NCBI RefSeq assembly: GCF_024763615.1
Contig: NC_077223.1
Coordinates: 58,156,627-58,220,626 of the forward strand
Length of the DNA: 64,000 bases
Source of the DNA: Phlebotomus papatasi
Lineage: Eukaryota > Arthropoda > Insecta > Diptera > Psychodidae
Reading direction: 5' to 3'
Notes under the pieces: generated by a model
What the model was told of the DNA's origin: nothing
The model's input: only the letters and a program-made list of their open reading frames with translations
Databases searched by the model: none
Program-made: the position numbers and the translations under genes
In this document: piece after piece, positions 1 to 12,800 of the stretch
Layout of the letters: every line of letters starts with the position of its first letter
How positions within the stretch are numbered: the stretch's first letter is position 1

Positions 1-1433
1 GAGGTGAGGTACACCACTTAATCCCACCACACAGTTCTTTTTTATCTTCATGCTGGTAGAAAAACTTTGTAAACCTCTCTTTGTTATTCTATGAGAATTT
101 CTTCAGCTCTCTCGAGGAGGAGGAAAATTGAGAAATTATATTTTTTTTCTTTTTTTTATCTGTTCGTAATCAAGACTTGCTCCTAATGTAGATTTTAGAT
201 TAATTTTTCAGAGAAAATCTTAAATTATACACTTTCCAACTCAGACAGCAAACTTGTCTGAAGGCAGTAGAGCTTTGGAGTAGGAGTTTTTTTTTGTGCG
301 GAATTTTTTATTCCAGCGTGAGAATTCTCCTCAGTAAAACCCCAATCAACCAGTTGCATGTTGGTGGGTATGAAGTGTGTGTATGTGTGTAAAAGGAGAA
401 GAGTGATCGTGGGTGGATTATTCACCCTCCAGTATCGCTTTCCAACACGATGCCACTCCCAATCGAGCCCTTTTCCAACCATTTCCAACCCAGCCCTGAC
501 CGAAGAGATCCGGCCAGATAGAGAGAGCCATCCGGCATACAAAGGCACCCCATCGGGAGACATAATGAAATAAGAAAAATTACTACATATTCACGCTTCG
601 CACGCGGGGATAGTTCAATATTCTGTGGCGTCGAATTTCCCCACAAACCACTCATACTCGGACGACCCACTTTCCCCAAGTTACTCATTCATTCACCTAC
701 TTTCCCTCCCTCATTCCCTCCCTCACACTCTCTTCCGAATCATATGATTTGCAGACAGACACATTGATTTCCAGAGGGACCTAAAGCTATGAAAAATTAA
801 CTTAATCTGAACTTTTAATGCATGATCTTAAATTTCTAACTTCCAAAAATGAATTATTGCTCTAAAATATCCCCCATTTATTGCGATCCGAGGAAAAACT
901 TGCTTGATGTGGAAAAATAACCTTTTAACTACAGTAGGGGAAGGCTCTCACAAGCTTCGCACACACTATATGACTTCGAACAATTCATACTTTTTCTGTA
1001 CTTCTTTGATGGATGTGACTCAACCCGAATAGCACGTTTTCCGATGTTGCCTGTTAAGAATCTCAGCTACCATAATCTTATCAGGGTTTATCAGTGGTTT
1101 AATGATTTGGAGAGGTCTCTACATCTCAACAACTGAACATTGAAATTATTCATAAGACTACATATTGGGGTGCCAAAATTGGAATATAGATTTCCAAAAA
1201 TTCAAAGTCAAAATTTCCTGTTTCAATCTTGATAATATTGTATAGCAGCTGAGACCAAAACGTTTACAACGATGGGTTAATCATTACCCTTGCAGTACCC
1301 TGATCCAAACTATAAACAAAAAAACTAGATATTATTGTTTTTTTTTTTGGCGTTAATTAACCGATTTTTATAAAATTTTAGTATGCTGTACCTGAATAAG
1401 TTGGGGTCTTCCCAAAGAAGAATTCGGAACACA
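1..1433. other. Non-coding left edge, no gene supported
   Basis: Short open frames here lack splice context and protein-like composition. The part around 360-720 is less AT-rich than its surroundings and ends in a pyrimidine tract of CCCTC units. It could be a 5' UTR or promoter of something outside the window, but nothing in the sequence decides this. At about 938 there is a decayed TAGGGGAAGGCTCTCACAAG-type element end, similar to sequences near 35747 and 37185. Confidence 0.5.
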
Positions 1434-1669
1434 TAGGGTAAAGTGATACAAGTTGGACATAGTATTACAAGTTGGACAATTCGCCGGTACAACTTGGACA
1501 TGGCTTTTTTCTTGATAAATACAATACAAAATTTGTTTTCAAGCACAAGGAACTAAATTATAAAACTAAAGCATTAAAAATATACAAATAAAAATGAAAT
1601 ACTAAATTTATCAAGAAAAAAAGCCCTATCCAAATTGTATCATTGTCCAACTTGTACCACTTTACCCTA
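1434..1669. mobile_element. TA-flanked inverted-repeat MITE, 236 bp
   Basis: The left end reads TAGGGTAAAGTGATACAAGT and the right end is its near reverse complement, finishing ACTTGTACCACTTTACCCTA. The inner arms also pair: 'cttttttcttgataaat' on the left matches 'atttatcaagaaaaaaag' on the right. There is no coding capacity. The TA at both ends fits a Tc1/mariner or pogo-type target site. Confidence 0.75.
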
Positions 1670-1947
1670 CAAATTAAATTGTGGCTAAATATAATTTTTT
1701 TAAATCTTATTCTTTTTGGTTGCCGAGAACAATTCAGTCGACGCGATTGGTAAAACCCAAAATTCAACTCAAAATCGAATTTGCACGTTTTCCAGTTTGT
1801 AAGTATCACAAGATGCAAGCTTTCGAATTTGCCTGTGAATAATGTTTGCTTTATCACTGGTTTTGTAACTCGTATATTATAACAAGATGACGCAAAATGA
1901 AAAAAATATATCCTGTTTTTTGCCATATTGGAACGACTTTAACTTCT

Positions 1948-2094
1948 TTAACCCTTTAAGGAAGAGTGAGAAACCGGTGTACCAAAAGCAAAAACCATTT
2001 TTTCTGATCATTTAGAGGACGTGACAACTTTCTATAGTAAAAAAAAGTTTTAGTTTTTGCGACAGCGGTGTCCCATTCGTTCTTAAAGGGTTAA
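1948..2094. mobile_element. piggyBac-type MITE (TTAA target), 147 bp
   Basis: The element is bounded by TTAA on both sides. Inside it starts CCCTTTAAGGAA and ends TTCTTAAAGGG, so the pattern is TTAA|CCC...GGG|TTAA, as expected for piggyBac-derived non-autonomous elements. It has no ORF. Confidence 0.6.
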
Positions 2095-2220
2095 AGTTAA
2101 ACGTTCATTTCTCAATACCTCACTCACTATCGCTCATGATCTCAAATTTTTATTTTCTATGGAAAAAGCTCGATCTTGTATTGGTCTCTCTGCGATTAAA
2201 AAAACGTCCAAAAACAAATC

Positions 2221-2761
2221 TTAACCCATTTCTTACCATGGTATTATACATCATACGCAAATTGAGTGATATTAGATAATTTATTCCAGGGTAATTGATA
2301 TTCGAATTTCTGTCGGGAATGGGTTTTTAGTTACTTTAGTCCTTCAATTTCTTAAGAAAAATAGTCCGACAGAGATGGGAATACATTTTGTTGTTCTTTT
2401 CTCGCTTCGCGTGAAGTCATGCAAAAATTTTTGCTCAAAATGGCGGACGGAAAATTCGACATCCTGTCAAATTTGTTAAAATTGGCCTTTATTCTCTTTC
2501 CTGATTTGAATTCTGGTTGCCAATGTGTTTTTTTTGGATAGTTACTCTATCTAAATCAATAGAGTTTATAATGAATTAATGTACAGAATTTAAATTCAGT
2601 GACCGTTAAAACGCGTGTTTGAGGGAGGCTCCCCGGGCCCTCATTATGGATAATTTTTTTTTCTTTTCAAAAAATTCTTCTATTAATCTTTAGGAAACCA
2701 ATCCCAAAATATATGAACATTCTATCTCAAATATTTCTGGCAGATTGACTGAATGGGTTAA
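2221..2761. mobile_element. piggyBac-type non-autonomous element, copy 1
   Basis: The ends read TTAA|CCCATTTCTTACC on the left and GAATGGG|TTAA on the right. A second copy at 19073-19803 matches along the whole length, including the internal 'aaaatggcggac' stretch. Copy 1 lacks the hairpin insertion found in copy 2 and therefore serves as the empty-site reference. No intact ORF. Confidence 0.7.
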
Positions 2762-2907
2762 AATGGATATATCTTTTATCCGAATTTGATTCGAATTTGA
2801 TCATTAATGGTACAAATCATAAGTCTCTTAGAATACTACAAGTTGTGCAAAGTTTACATAAAAAAATGAGCTCTCTAAAATGGTTCAAAAATTCAAAATG
2901 GCGAATG

Positions 2908-3106
2908 TAGGGGAAACTGGGGCACCACCAAACACTAATTTTTATTTCTTAACTACTTGGACTATCTCAACCATTTCCTCAGTAAACAAGCATCCCTATA
3001 GTGCCTATAAATTCCTATAGGCCTTGTCCTTAGAAGTCGAATATCTGATTAAAAAATCGCAGTGTTTGGTGGTACCCCGTGTTTGGTGGTGCCCCAGTTT
3101 CCCCTA
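2908..3106. mobile_element. GGGGAAACTGGGGCA MITE family, copy A
   Basis: About 200 bp with inverted ends TAGGGGAAACTGGGGCACCA and TGGTGCCCCAGTTTCCCCTA. Inside, CCACCAAACA and TGTTTGGTGG words repeat. Further copies lie at 6541-6726, 11167-11382 (inverted), 32873-33092 and 35352-35567. A TA target duplication is supported by a paralogous empty site for the 32873 copy. Confidence 0.85.
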
Positions 3107-3254
3107 TGTATAGTTATGTTCACCTAGGCTAATTCTAAAACATATCCGATAATCATTGAGAAAGCTTAGACCAATTTTTAGAAAAACAGAAAAATATGGT
3201 TTTAGAAGACGAAATGAAGAAGGGGGGAAATAAGAAAACGTATGAAGATTGTGT

Positions 3255-3390
3255 CTTTATTGGGGGTCACCGAAGACTGGGAGTTAATATTTTTTACTGT
3301 TTGGGCTTCAAATCGGTAACGGTTGAATAAAACGGATTATGTAACAGCTTTGAGTTTGAGCAGTAAAATTGTACAAACAATTAGAATTCA
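3255..3390 (+). repeat. Dispersed repeat, copy 1
   Basis: The segment beginning 'tattgggggtcaccgaaga' and ending near 'gagcagtaaaattgta' recurs in degenerate form at 14815-14960 and, as a short part, at 18290-18360. It also recurs as a reverse complement at 63680-63790. The ends are not clear enough to classify it. Confidence 0.5.
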
Positions 3391-3396
3391 TTATAA

Positions 3397-3542
3397 TGCC
3401 CTGCGCACAATTACTTTTGTTTGTAAACGTGTTTTCAAAATTTCTCATGAGAATGAGCGAGATGACTAGATCTATGTTTCATTCACTCTCATTGAAATGT
3501 CAAAAACTTGTTTCCTAAACAAAAGTTATTGTACGTTGGGCA
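3397..3542. mobile_element. Short inverted-repeat MITE, about 146 bp
   Basis: The left end is TGCCCTGCGCACAATTACTT; the right end is AGTTATTGTACGTTGGGCAT. They pair with a few mismatches over about 35 bp, including TTTTGTTT on the left against AAACAAAA on the right. Non-coding. Confidence 0.65.
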
Positions 3543-3852
3543 TAAACCTTTCATTTAGATTACAAAATGTTCACTTACTCACTTAGCTTGCGTTATAAGC
3601 AGGTTTTGATCTGAATCAAGATTATTCGTCATTCGTGCAGATGCTTGGCGATTTTAGTATTCCTTTAATCTTATGGCCTAGACCACTCCACGCCGTCGAT
3701 TCATCGGAGGCTGGGTCCTGCTCTTAGACCACGTCTATTTGAAGCATTAAGACTGGGTGGGTTCTTCTTATACTCATGAATCAGATGACCAGTACACCGG
3801 AGCCCATTCAGGGTATTCACTTGGGGAGATTTACTTCTAAGTGACGTTCATA

Positions 3853-4194
3853 CATCTTTATGATTATTACTATTATTATTAATCGTGTCGAGGCACATTA
3901 TTTGTATTACAATGTAAACATTATATATATAATGATATTATGATGATGATTATATAATGTTATAATTATATTATTATCCTGTAGTGAATGCTTCTTCCGT
4001 GTTCCTGATGTTTATTGGACAGAAATAGTACATTTTATTACATTTTATCACAGTGAAAATGTCTTTTCTGACATTCTGTTGCTTCATCGGGCGGGAGTCG
4101 AACTCACAACCATAAGAGTCGAGTCAGAGATCTCACCGCCAAAGAGCCAACCGTCTTGCCTATTGCGCTAATGAGAGCCCCATCTTTATGATTA
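3853..4194 (-). mobile_element. tRNA-derived SINE with 14-bp target duplication
   Basis: The element proper is 3867-4180 on the - strand. CATCTTTATGATTA stands at 3853-3866 and again at 4181-4194, a perfect 14-bp target-site duplication. Read on the - strand, it opens directly at the duplication with GGGCTCTCATTAGCGCAATA, an A-box-like segment (TAGCGCAATAGG). About 60 nt later comes a B-box-like segment, GAGTTCGACTCC. The 3' half is AT-rich and ends in TAATAATAG-type repeats. The tRNA-like head, internal pol III boxes, simple-repeat tail and long duplication are the hallmarks of a SINE moved by LINE machinery. The tRNA-like part has an over-long variable region, so it is not a functional tRNA gene. 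Confidence 0.8.
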
Positions 4195-6540
4195 AATAGT
4201 CTCATATACTTCATAATCCAATTTAAATTGAGGATATGGTCATTTTAAGAACTATATTTTTTTATCCTATTTAAGTGATGCGAGAGGACAAGTTTATTTT
4301 GATTGAAAGTATAATTACTAAGTAAGAAATATTAAAGAATAAATTTACAAGAATACAAGATAATTACATAATTTCGTAATATCATTTTTATTAGGAAGTC
4401 TGACAATAATGACAATCCTCTTGGTGTTCTATTCACAACCATACGACTTATAAACCTCCTGACCTGAACCAGACTCCACAGTGGGACCTCCCGATGTCCA
4501 TCTCTGCGTGACTCTCCAAAGGATACTCTGCGTGTTCAGTGGGAGGTTCAGAGCAGTACCCTTTCGAAGAAACTCCCACCCCAAATTAATTGCACGCAAT
4601 TCATCTAATTAAATTTTTTCCTGTGCATTCCCCGCTAAAATTGGCACTATGTTGCGAAAATTACTCTTACTGGGAAATTCCATGGAAGGCACCGCGACGT
4701 GGGATGATGAAGCATTTTCCGATGGTGGCGAGAAAGTTTTCCTATTGTGTGACTTCTTCTTTGTTGGTGAGCTTCGCGATTGGTGATTTCCCGAAGCTTT
4801 CGTGACTCCGTTGCTCGACTCGCACTTAACATTATCATAGAAGAGAATCTAATCATTGTGGGTGGTTTGGGTGCTGTAGGGTGCTTCTTTGGTTAAATTT
4901 ATTAAATAAGGAACTTTGTAAAAATGGGGTTTTTGATAAATTTTCTCAAAAATCTAACAGTGTTTTAATTAAAAACTTCTTGCCTTTAAAAACTAAATTA
5001 TTAAGAATTATTTGAATGGAACACCCTGTTGAATTTAATTCTCTCACAAACTATCTGTCTTCTTAGGACGTTGGTCAGTTCATGTTTTAGTTTTCGATTA
5101 ACGTCTCTTGAGCTCGAATCGCGAGCAGACAACGCGCTACTTCTTCATCAGATTAGTCTGAACTTTCAACTGCAAGAACTCACCCTTGCCAAAAAAGAGG
5201 TGATATTTTGAAATGGGAAGTTCATGAACTTTCTCCCGACCATTCCTGCATGATAAATTTTCTCTCCACGATTTTCCCTTCTATTTTGCTAGTGTTTTTT
5301 TATTCTGCTGAGAATGCTTCAAGACTGAAAACAAGAGTGACAATCTCACGTACGAGCTATAAATTAAATACTTTCGGTACGTTTAGTGTCGTCCCTGAAG
5401 GATTCACATTCTGGATTATCAGTGTTACATGATTTCGTGATATTTTTCTCAAAGAAGTGGAATATATTGCGTGAAGGTGGAAAAAAAGTAAAAGAAATAA
5501 AAGAAAAGCTCACAAGTGCTGCAGGCACTATTAAAACAGAAAACTAAAATTTAAATGGGGTAACTAAGTGAAAGTGGACTATATAAACCCATAGTTTTTT
5601 TCTTTGAGGTTCCATTGAGAAATTTGCTCACTATTATTTTCCTATCCCTAAATGCTCAAGAAATTGTCTTTCATTGCAATATCGACGACTTTTTCATGCT
5701 TCCAACAAAAGGGGTGTGAATAAGCTTTTAGAGCAATTAAACACATAAATCACATAATAGAACATATATCATAGTGAATAAAATTGATTTAACTATAAAT
5801 TTTAATTCTAAAATTTATTGCAGATATTTAGTTTATTTTATTGCTGCCTGTTTTTGAGTGTTTCGAATTTTTCAGATAAATATGACATGTTGGAAAAACG
5901 ATATAAAAAATGCACTGTAACACACAGATTTTAAGACAGGATTTAGTAAAATGAGAGTTCATCTAAAGGAGTTAATTTTTTAATTTTATATGCAATATGA
6001 AATAGAATAGTAAGTGAGATTGTTAAGAATCTTACCTAAAACTCACACGTAATTTGAATGGAGAATTTTATATATTATATTTTTAAAACGAATGGTCTGT
6101 TTTCTGAAAAGTTATAATGACAGGATTAGCCGTGATCATGACACATTTACAATTAGAACAATTTTACTTTGAAACTTTTGTACACTACTTATTTTCATCT
6201 TCACATCTGTAAAAGAGTAAATTCCCTCCTCATGTGATTGTGATCATACTTGGTCTACTTTTGTCACTTTTTTAATTCAATTACATAGATTAAATTAAAA
6301 ATACTTAAACACAATTTAAAATATATATGAATTATCAAGAACGTTTATAACTTCACAATTTTTTATACTTTTTTAACAATATTTCACTATTTTTATGAAT
6401 TGAAAATATATTTAACTTATAAAATCGGTATTTATTTGCCATTTTATTCCAATCTACCACATCCTAAGCCAATGACTTCTTCATAGAGTTTGAAGTGCTT
6501 TCATACAAGATCTTTTTATTTATTAAATTTGGAAAAAATA
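4195..6540. other. Intergenic sequence, no gene supported
   Basis: The part from about 4420 to 4830 and the part from about 5040 to 5430 are less AT-rich and carry short open frames. None can be joined in phase to the Tmc exons further right with a good donor site. They may be non-coding leader exons or regulatory DNA of Tmc, but the sequence does not show this. The rest is AT-rich without visible structure. Confidence 0.45.
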
Positions 6541-6726
6541 TTGGGAGAAACTGGGGTACCACCAAACACTAATTTTTATTTCTAAACTACTTGGACTATC
6601 TCGACCATTTCTTCAGTGGACAAACATCCCTATAATGCTTTTGCTTATACATTTCTATAAGTCTTGTCATCTAAAGTTGAATATCTGATTAAAATATCGC
6701 AGTGTTTGGTGCCCCAGTTTCCTCTA
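6541..6726. mobile_element. GGGGAAACTGGGGCA MITE family, copy B (shortened)
   Basis: Same family and orientation as 2908-3106, but missing the internal TACCCCGTGTTTGGTGG segment near the right end, and with mutated ends (TGGGAGAAAC, CAGTTTCCTCTA). Confidence 0.75.
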
Positions 6727-6986
6727 TGAGATCACAAAGACTTTGTGACCTACGTCAAAAGATTGGAACATGGAAAGTTTACACCATTTAGAACATTCCT
6801 TAATGGTTTAGGGAGAAGTGAGGCAACTTGAATTGGTGAACGAATTCAAAATTAATTGTGAATATAAACTACTTAGTACAAAATTAAAATAAAAGAAAAA
6901 GCTCTATTTTAAACATTCCCTGTGGTTCAAAAAGACTAAAAACAACATATTTTCTCTGATTTTTTTAACATAACAAAATATTCATT

Positions 6987-7422
6987 TAAAGGGTTACGTA
7001 GGTCACGCAGAGTAAAAAAGAAGCATTACCTTGAAACCTGTTTTTAACATAATAAAATTATACTCAATTTAACAATATTTTGTGAAATTTTCATTTCAAA
7101 ATTTAAAAAAAAATCAGCCGTTGGGACCTGCTTTTCGGAAATCTTTAAAAATAAAATACTTACTTTACAAAATTTTCTGCGTGTTTTTAAACCACGTAAT
7201 TTTCTCCAACGCAAAGTAAGTTTTTTTTTTACAAAAAATGAATCCAAAAATCACGTACCAGTGGCTGAAGTTTTAATTTTTCTAAAATAAAAGTTTGAAA
7301 AAACATGGTTTAAGTACTTTTATTTATTTACTTAAGAGCATGATGAAAAAATACAATATAAAACTGAGATCGAAAAAATCTCACCTAAAATATGTTTTTT
7401 TTTAAGTCTGCGTGACCTTTTA
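6987..7422. mobile_element. GGGTTACGTAGGTCACGCAGA inverted-repeat element
   Basis: The left end is AAAGGGTTACGTAGGTCACG; the right end carries AGTCTGCGTGACC. The internal sequence is shared with 11638-11985 and 22455-23159 (for example the GCCGTTGGGACCTG and TTTCAAAATTT parts), so this is a member of the same family. Confidence 0.55.
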
Positions 7423-8195
7423 ATCTATCTAGAGAATATAATAAAATATATGATTTTATTTGATGATTTTTTTCAATCCTCTTTTTTAGTATATTTAACA
7501 CCAATTTTTGTCTTATAAAATAAGTTGTGATCTTGGAAAGAATACTCTATTCAAGAACTAAATAATCCTAACCAAAAGGAGTATACAAGATTTCCATAAA
7601 ATGGGTTCATTTGCCTTTGCAAAATCTCATCCGTCGTTTTCAAAAATTAAATGTTGGAAGAGTTCTTAAAGTGATTAAAATTGATGCTTTCCACTGACCA
7701 GTTTCAGAAACTTTCAGAAAATATTCTTGTCGTGTTGTATACTGTTGTACAAAATAATTAAAACTGCAAGATCTGCGTAGGGGGAGGTAGTTGGGACTTC
7801 ATTGATCAGGACCTACATTGAAAACGCTATTTTCGTACATTTCTAATCGAAGCTGAACCTAGCTATAAATCAATTTAGATCTAAAAGATTTGTATATCTA
7901 AATTACATTACGTTAGAGTCCAGCTTTCTTTGCAAATATGGGAAAGCTTTTGTATTGAAGACCCATCTTCCCCTAACTCCTGAAGATGAAATAAGATTTT
8001 CCTTATCCTAAAATCTTGTTCTATGGTATAATGCACAGACTTACCGGACTTTCCAATATCAGCCAGGTAAAAGTCGGAAATTCTGAAGTGATGCAAATAA
8101 AATCTTTTACTAAACAACTTCAAATTTAACAAATATACATGAAAGTGGTGCACCATCTTATAAAATACTTTCAATGATTCCTCTTATAATTGCTC

Positions 8196-8416
8196 TAGGG
8201 GAAAGTACCCATGCTTGATACCATTGGAAGCTTCGTAATGACTAAATTTTCTATATTATACAATATATATGTGACCCATCGCAACCATATTTTAAAAACT
8301 ATAGGAAAATGGCCAGTTTATAAAATATATTACGGAGTCACGTTTATTGAGAAATATTGGAAAAATTTAGTCATTACGAAGCTTCCAATGGTATCAAGCA
8401 TGGGCACTTTTCTCTA
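8196..8416. mobile_element. Foldback MITE with about 50-bp arms
   Basis: The left arm starts TAGGGGAAAGTACCCATGCT and continues through CCATTGGAAGCTTCGTAATG. The right arm carries the complement in reverse order (CATTACGAAGCTTCCAATGG, AGCATGGGCACTTTTCTCTA). The arms are almost identical over about 50 bp, which suggests a young insertion. Termini are related to the larger element at 40512-41500. Confidence 0.75.
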
Positions 8417-9844
8417 CTTCCTTACAATAACGTAGTTGCATTCTCATAAAAGTAGTTTCGCATCATTTGCCTATGTTAATAAAGTTCTTTAGACGTCAAT
8501 TTCTTGAGGATAGGTATAGTACTTACGAGTTTGAGCAATTCGCAAAACTGAGGCACTTTGCCATTCATTTTCTAATCTTCAAATCCTCTCCAAGAAAATT
8601 GATGATTGTTATGTTCTATCAATGGGGTTTTTTTTTGGACTGCTCCTTATAAGCATTAGTAGCAATAAAATATATGACAAACAGGAAAAAGAAAAGCTGA
8701 CAGTGACAACAAAGGCATCAATTTAATGTTAACGAGAATATTTCGAGGATGTTCATATAGAGTTTTTCCGCGTATAAAGTTCATTTTGACGATCCTCCTC
8801 TTTGGCTTGTCATAAAATATTACACCTTTTACGACTGAGCTTTTTTTTGTCGCACGAGCAATAAAAGCACAGTGAAGTGGATAACACGATAACCAAGACA
8901 TGATAAATTAATTGCCATTCACGTTTGGGCTTTTTGCACTTGGGGAACTTGGAAGTTTCTATGATCCTCTTAAGTCTTCTGGCGTGTTGAGCTTAGACTC
9001 AGTATCAAGTGAGAGAGTGAGAATTGAAAAGTTCCCAAAAAGACGCAATCATGGTGTTATTAAATTTCTCGTATACTGAAAAGTCAAATATCGTGGCTGA
9101 AAAGTCTAAAGTGAATTCTGAATTCAAAAGTTGAATTAACACTCTTGCACAGTGGTTGTTGTATATACCTTTCCCTGCCGAATCCTTTATTCATGTCGTA
9201 ATTTAATGTTATACAGAAAAGCTTTACACGATGTTGGTATTTAATTCCATCTTACATTCAATTAACCAACAATGCTACAAATGAATAATAAAAATCCTTT
9301 GTGGTATTTCCGCACTTTCACCACTCCATTTTACAGCATCTTCTTTCTCAAAAATACCTCAGAAGGAATTCTTTGTCAGTTTTTTTTATTGTCAAAGTTC
9401 CTTCTTCCAGAAAAGTTTTTCATTAGAAAATTCATGCTTTTGAAGGAATTTGCATGCAGTTGAAAAGTTTTAATTATCTCTGTTTATTCAATCTTGGAGT
9501 CATTTTTACCAAGTCAATTGCATTACACAAATTTTATATTGTTGTTCTATACAAGCTTTTGAACTTTTCCACGAGAAGAAACATTTATAAAAGTACTGCT
9601 ACGTAAAAAACTGAGCAATTTCCGTTTGAACGGAAATGTGTGAAGGTTCTTGTTACCGAACTTCTCATTAGAAATCCTCGGTGAAAGCTGAAGAAACCAT
9701 CTATGGTGTAGTATATGTATTAAAAAGCTCTTAAGAGACTGTGAGAAAGAATTGTGTGGTGGAATTGAAATGCCATGTCTTTGGGATTAAATGTGATCAA
9801 TAAAACAGCATCCTGGTGGGTCGTCTGCATCACCATCGCCTCAG
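8417..9844. other. Upstream region or 5' intron of Tmc, no coding exon recognised
   Basis: The first recognised Tmc exon (9845) has no in-frame start codon, so an upstream exon must exist. I found no convincing ATG exon here with a matching phase. A short hairpin (TTTCCGTT/AACGGAAA) lies near 9620. The rest is AT-rich single-copy sequence. Confidence 0.4.
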
Positions 9845-12800
9845 CAGTTGTCTGTGACCTGGGCCTTCCTACGGGAGGTCGATGAAGAGCAGAATGGTGG
9901 TCAGGAGATGTTGAAGGCGCACCAGGAGACCCAAGATGCCACATCAAAGGACTCAGTGAGCAAGACTCCCAAGTAAGTTCTATTTTAAGAAGTCCCGTTG
10001 ATTCAATTTGACCATCGAGCAAAACCAATTGTGTGAATTCACGAATAAGTTAAAGAATTGAACAACCTTTCCCCTCCAAAAAAAAAAAAGTTCAAATCTT
10101 TTGTTGAAAAGTCTGGCAGAAAAGACATAGGTAGATGAATAGATGGAAAACTTTCCCACTCAATGCTTTTTCCCATAAATTGATTTTGACAATGCAAATT
10201 ATTTTCAGATGAAGAAAGTGCACACAAAAGCTCTTTCTCATCCTTCTTTTGCTTTGGAGAAACTTTCAGGAAGTTACACAGGAGAATTTCTTCGAGATTG
10301 TGCAATAACTTTGCAATTTACACTGAGTTTTCTCCAACTTAGCAAATCCCACTCCCACAATTTCACCCACTAATATTTCGTCGTGGTTTATTCTTAATAA
10401 TCTTAAAGGTGAACTTATGAACTTTATGAATTTTCCCATAGTCATATATTTTCACCCAACCAACAAAAAACAGTCCTAGATCCAATTGGCCAAAAGGGTC
10501 CCATCGGAGAGTTCAGGCAATGATTCGAGGTCCCACACGAGCACTTTTTCCCAAGCAAAAACCCATCCTTTTGAGAAGCAGCAAAAAAATGAAATGTTTG
10601 CATGTGACACAACAGTTTTTCCCACCCACAGTCAATCCTTATCAGTTTGTGTTACTTTCCCTCCAAGTGGAAAAAAGCTCCGCACAATGTTAACCAGCGT
10701 GTTTCGATAGTCGAACGGGCTAGTAAATCGGCATAAATTGCGATTTGTATCAAGGACGAATGAGTGGTTGTAAAAGTTAGATGAGTGATATTGTCCATCT
10801 TTTGCCACCACTTTCGCTCTCTCCCAACCACTATCTCTTGTCCGTTTTTATGTCTTGCTCAATGACAAACAGGCAGAAGGAGGAGCAGCAATTTTACAAA
10901 CGAGACCGTGGGAAGGAGTCACCCATTTATATGGAACCATCGAGTCCTCTGGACCTTCCAGGTAAATGAAAAATGCAAATTTACATTGAAGCTATGAAGC
11001 CTTCCAGCTCCACATGTGACCACTACTAGAGCGAAATTTTATGCAGAATGATGCTAAAGTGAAGATTTAACGATGAGAACTTTTGAGAATAAATTTAAAT
11101 GAATATGTAGGGTTTAATGGTCATTTTATACATAGATAAATTCGAAATGCAATTTTCTAATGTTGTTAGGGAAAACTGGGGCACCACCAAACACGGGGTA
11201 CTACCAAACACTGCGATTTTTTAATCGGATATTCGACTTCAGAGGATAAGACCTTTAGGAATTTATAGGCACTATAGGGATGCTTGTCCACTGAAAGAAT
11301 GGTCGAGATAGTCCAAGTAGATTAGAAATAAAAATTAGTGTTTGGTGGTACCCCGTGTTTGGTGTTGCCCCAGTTTCACTTAAAGTTTGATTTGTACTCG
11401 AAAAATAAGAGATATCATCGAGCTCAGCAACGCCCAATGAATATAATAGAAATGTCGAAAAATATTAATAGACATAGACAGATTAATGATGAATTTTAAA
11501 GTTAAACAGAAGAAACTGGAGTACTTGTAAATAGGCGCAATTGCAATAATCACTACAATTTTTTCAATAGTTATAGAAATTCAAAGAACGAGTTCTTTTA
11601 CTGAGTTCTTTCTGATGTATCTTAAAGTAATATATTAAGGGGTTACGTAGATCACGCAGACTAAAACAAGCAGCATTTCCTTGACATCCCTTTTCAACAC
11701 ATAATAAAAAAAATATTCAATTCGAGCTTTTAAGCATATAAAAGTATAACCTTGAAATTAAACTATATTTTTTGAAATTTTTATTTCAAAATTTTAAAAA
11801 TTCAGCCGTTTTAACCCAATTTTCAGAGGTTTAAAAAAAAAACAAACATACTTTTCAGTGGATAATATTTCTCAGAGTATATCCTGAGAGTATATCCTCA
11901 GAGTATAAAAGAGTATATTCATTTGACGTCAAAAAACTAAATATTTCGTTTTAGCTGATGTGTTAAACTCGTACTTTCCTCCCCTACTTTTCGCAAGCTT
12001 TGCTTTAAGTCAAGGATTTAAGCAGAGGCATGACGTTTCCTATGTTTCCCATATGTTTCTAGCGCGAAAAAACTTTTGAGTTTATTAGCTATTTTTTGTC
12101 ATTGTAGAATAAATTAGCAAATAATAAAAATACAAAATAAAAGCCAATTTAATATAGAATAGGCAACCGAAAATCCCAAATTGGCAACCTAGTTTTGAAG
12201 ATATGTATCTCGTGAAATGTATACGAAAACAGGAAAAAATTTATACGGATTTAAAAAATTTATCTGGATTTAAGAATGGTCCAGTGACCATAAGGGCACT
12301 TAAGAATGATCTAATGGTCATCCTTAAATGCTATAATTAAAGAAAAGCTTACGATAAGCAGGATTACTGCCTGAGTACATCCGCATTTACGGTACCCGAT
12401 TTATTTGATGTTCAACATTTCCGGACATAAAGTTATATAACGCAAATTTTGTACTCCATGCCACTAGATTATTTTTTTTATTAATTTTATACAAACATTT
12501 ATGGGAATTTTTATTATTCTGAAGTTTTTTTGTGCCTGAGACAAAACCGTTTCTGTTGTTTGTCGTTGCTTAACCTTTTACAGACCAGTAGATCACCACA
12601 GTAGTGTCTCAAACATAAAAGCATTTTTGGTAAAGTTTTTTGCCCTCTAAATAGTTAAAAAAAAAAAGATCTGTTTAGGTTACCGGTAATCCACTGAACC
12701 TTAAAAGATTAATCATATATGAGGCTTTAGACTTGATTTAATTATATTTTTCTTTAAAAAAAAAAAGTAGAATATTTTTAGATGTCCCACAATCTTCTGG

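Noticed and set aside
4081..4180. A tRNA gene on the - strand
   Set aside because: Pol III boxes are present, but the arms do not form a normal cloverleaf and the segment is the head of a longer element with a 14-bp target duplication, so it is a SINE.
4682..4766. ATG with M-E-G-T-A-T-W-D-D-E-A as a possible first Tmc exon
   Set aside because: The good donor after 4766 leaves one spare base, which does not match the phase of the exon at 9845. The only in-phase donor (after 4735) is poor. No other support.
9720..10028. 102-codon open frame on the - strand
   Set aside because: It is the shadow of the + strand exon 9845-9972, which has a GTAAGT donor and phase continuity.
10486..10710. 74-codon open frame between Tmc exons 1 and 2
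   Set aside because: Reading is plausible at first sight, but there is no donor with matching phase, and the flanking exons join in phase without it.
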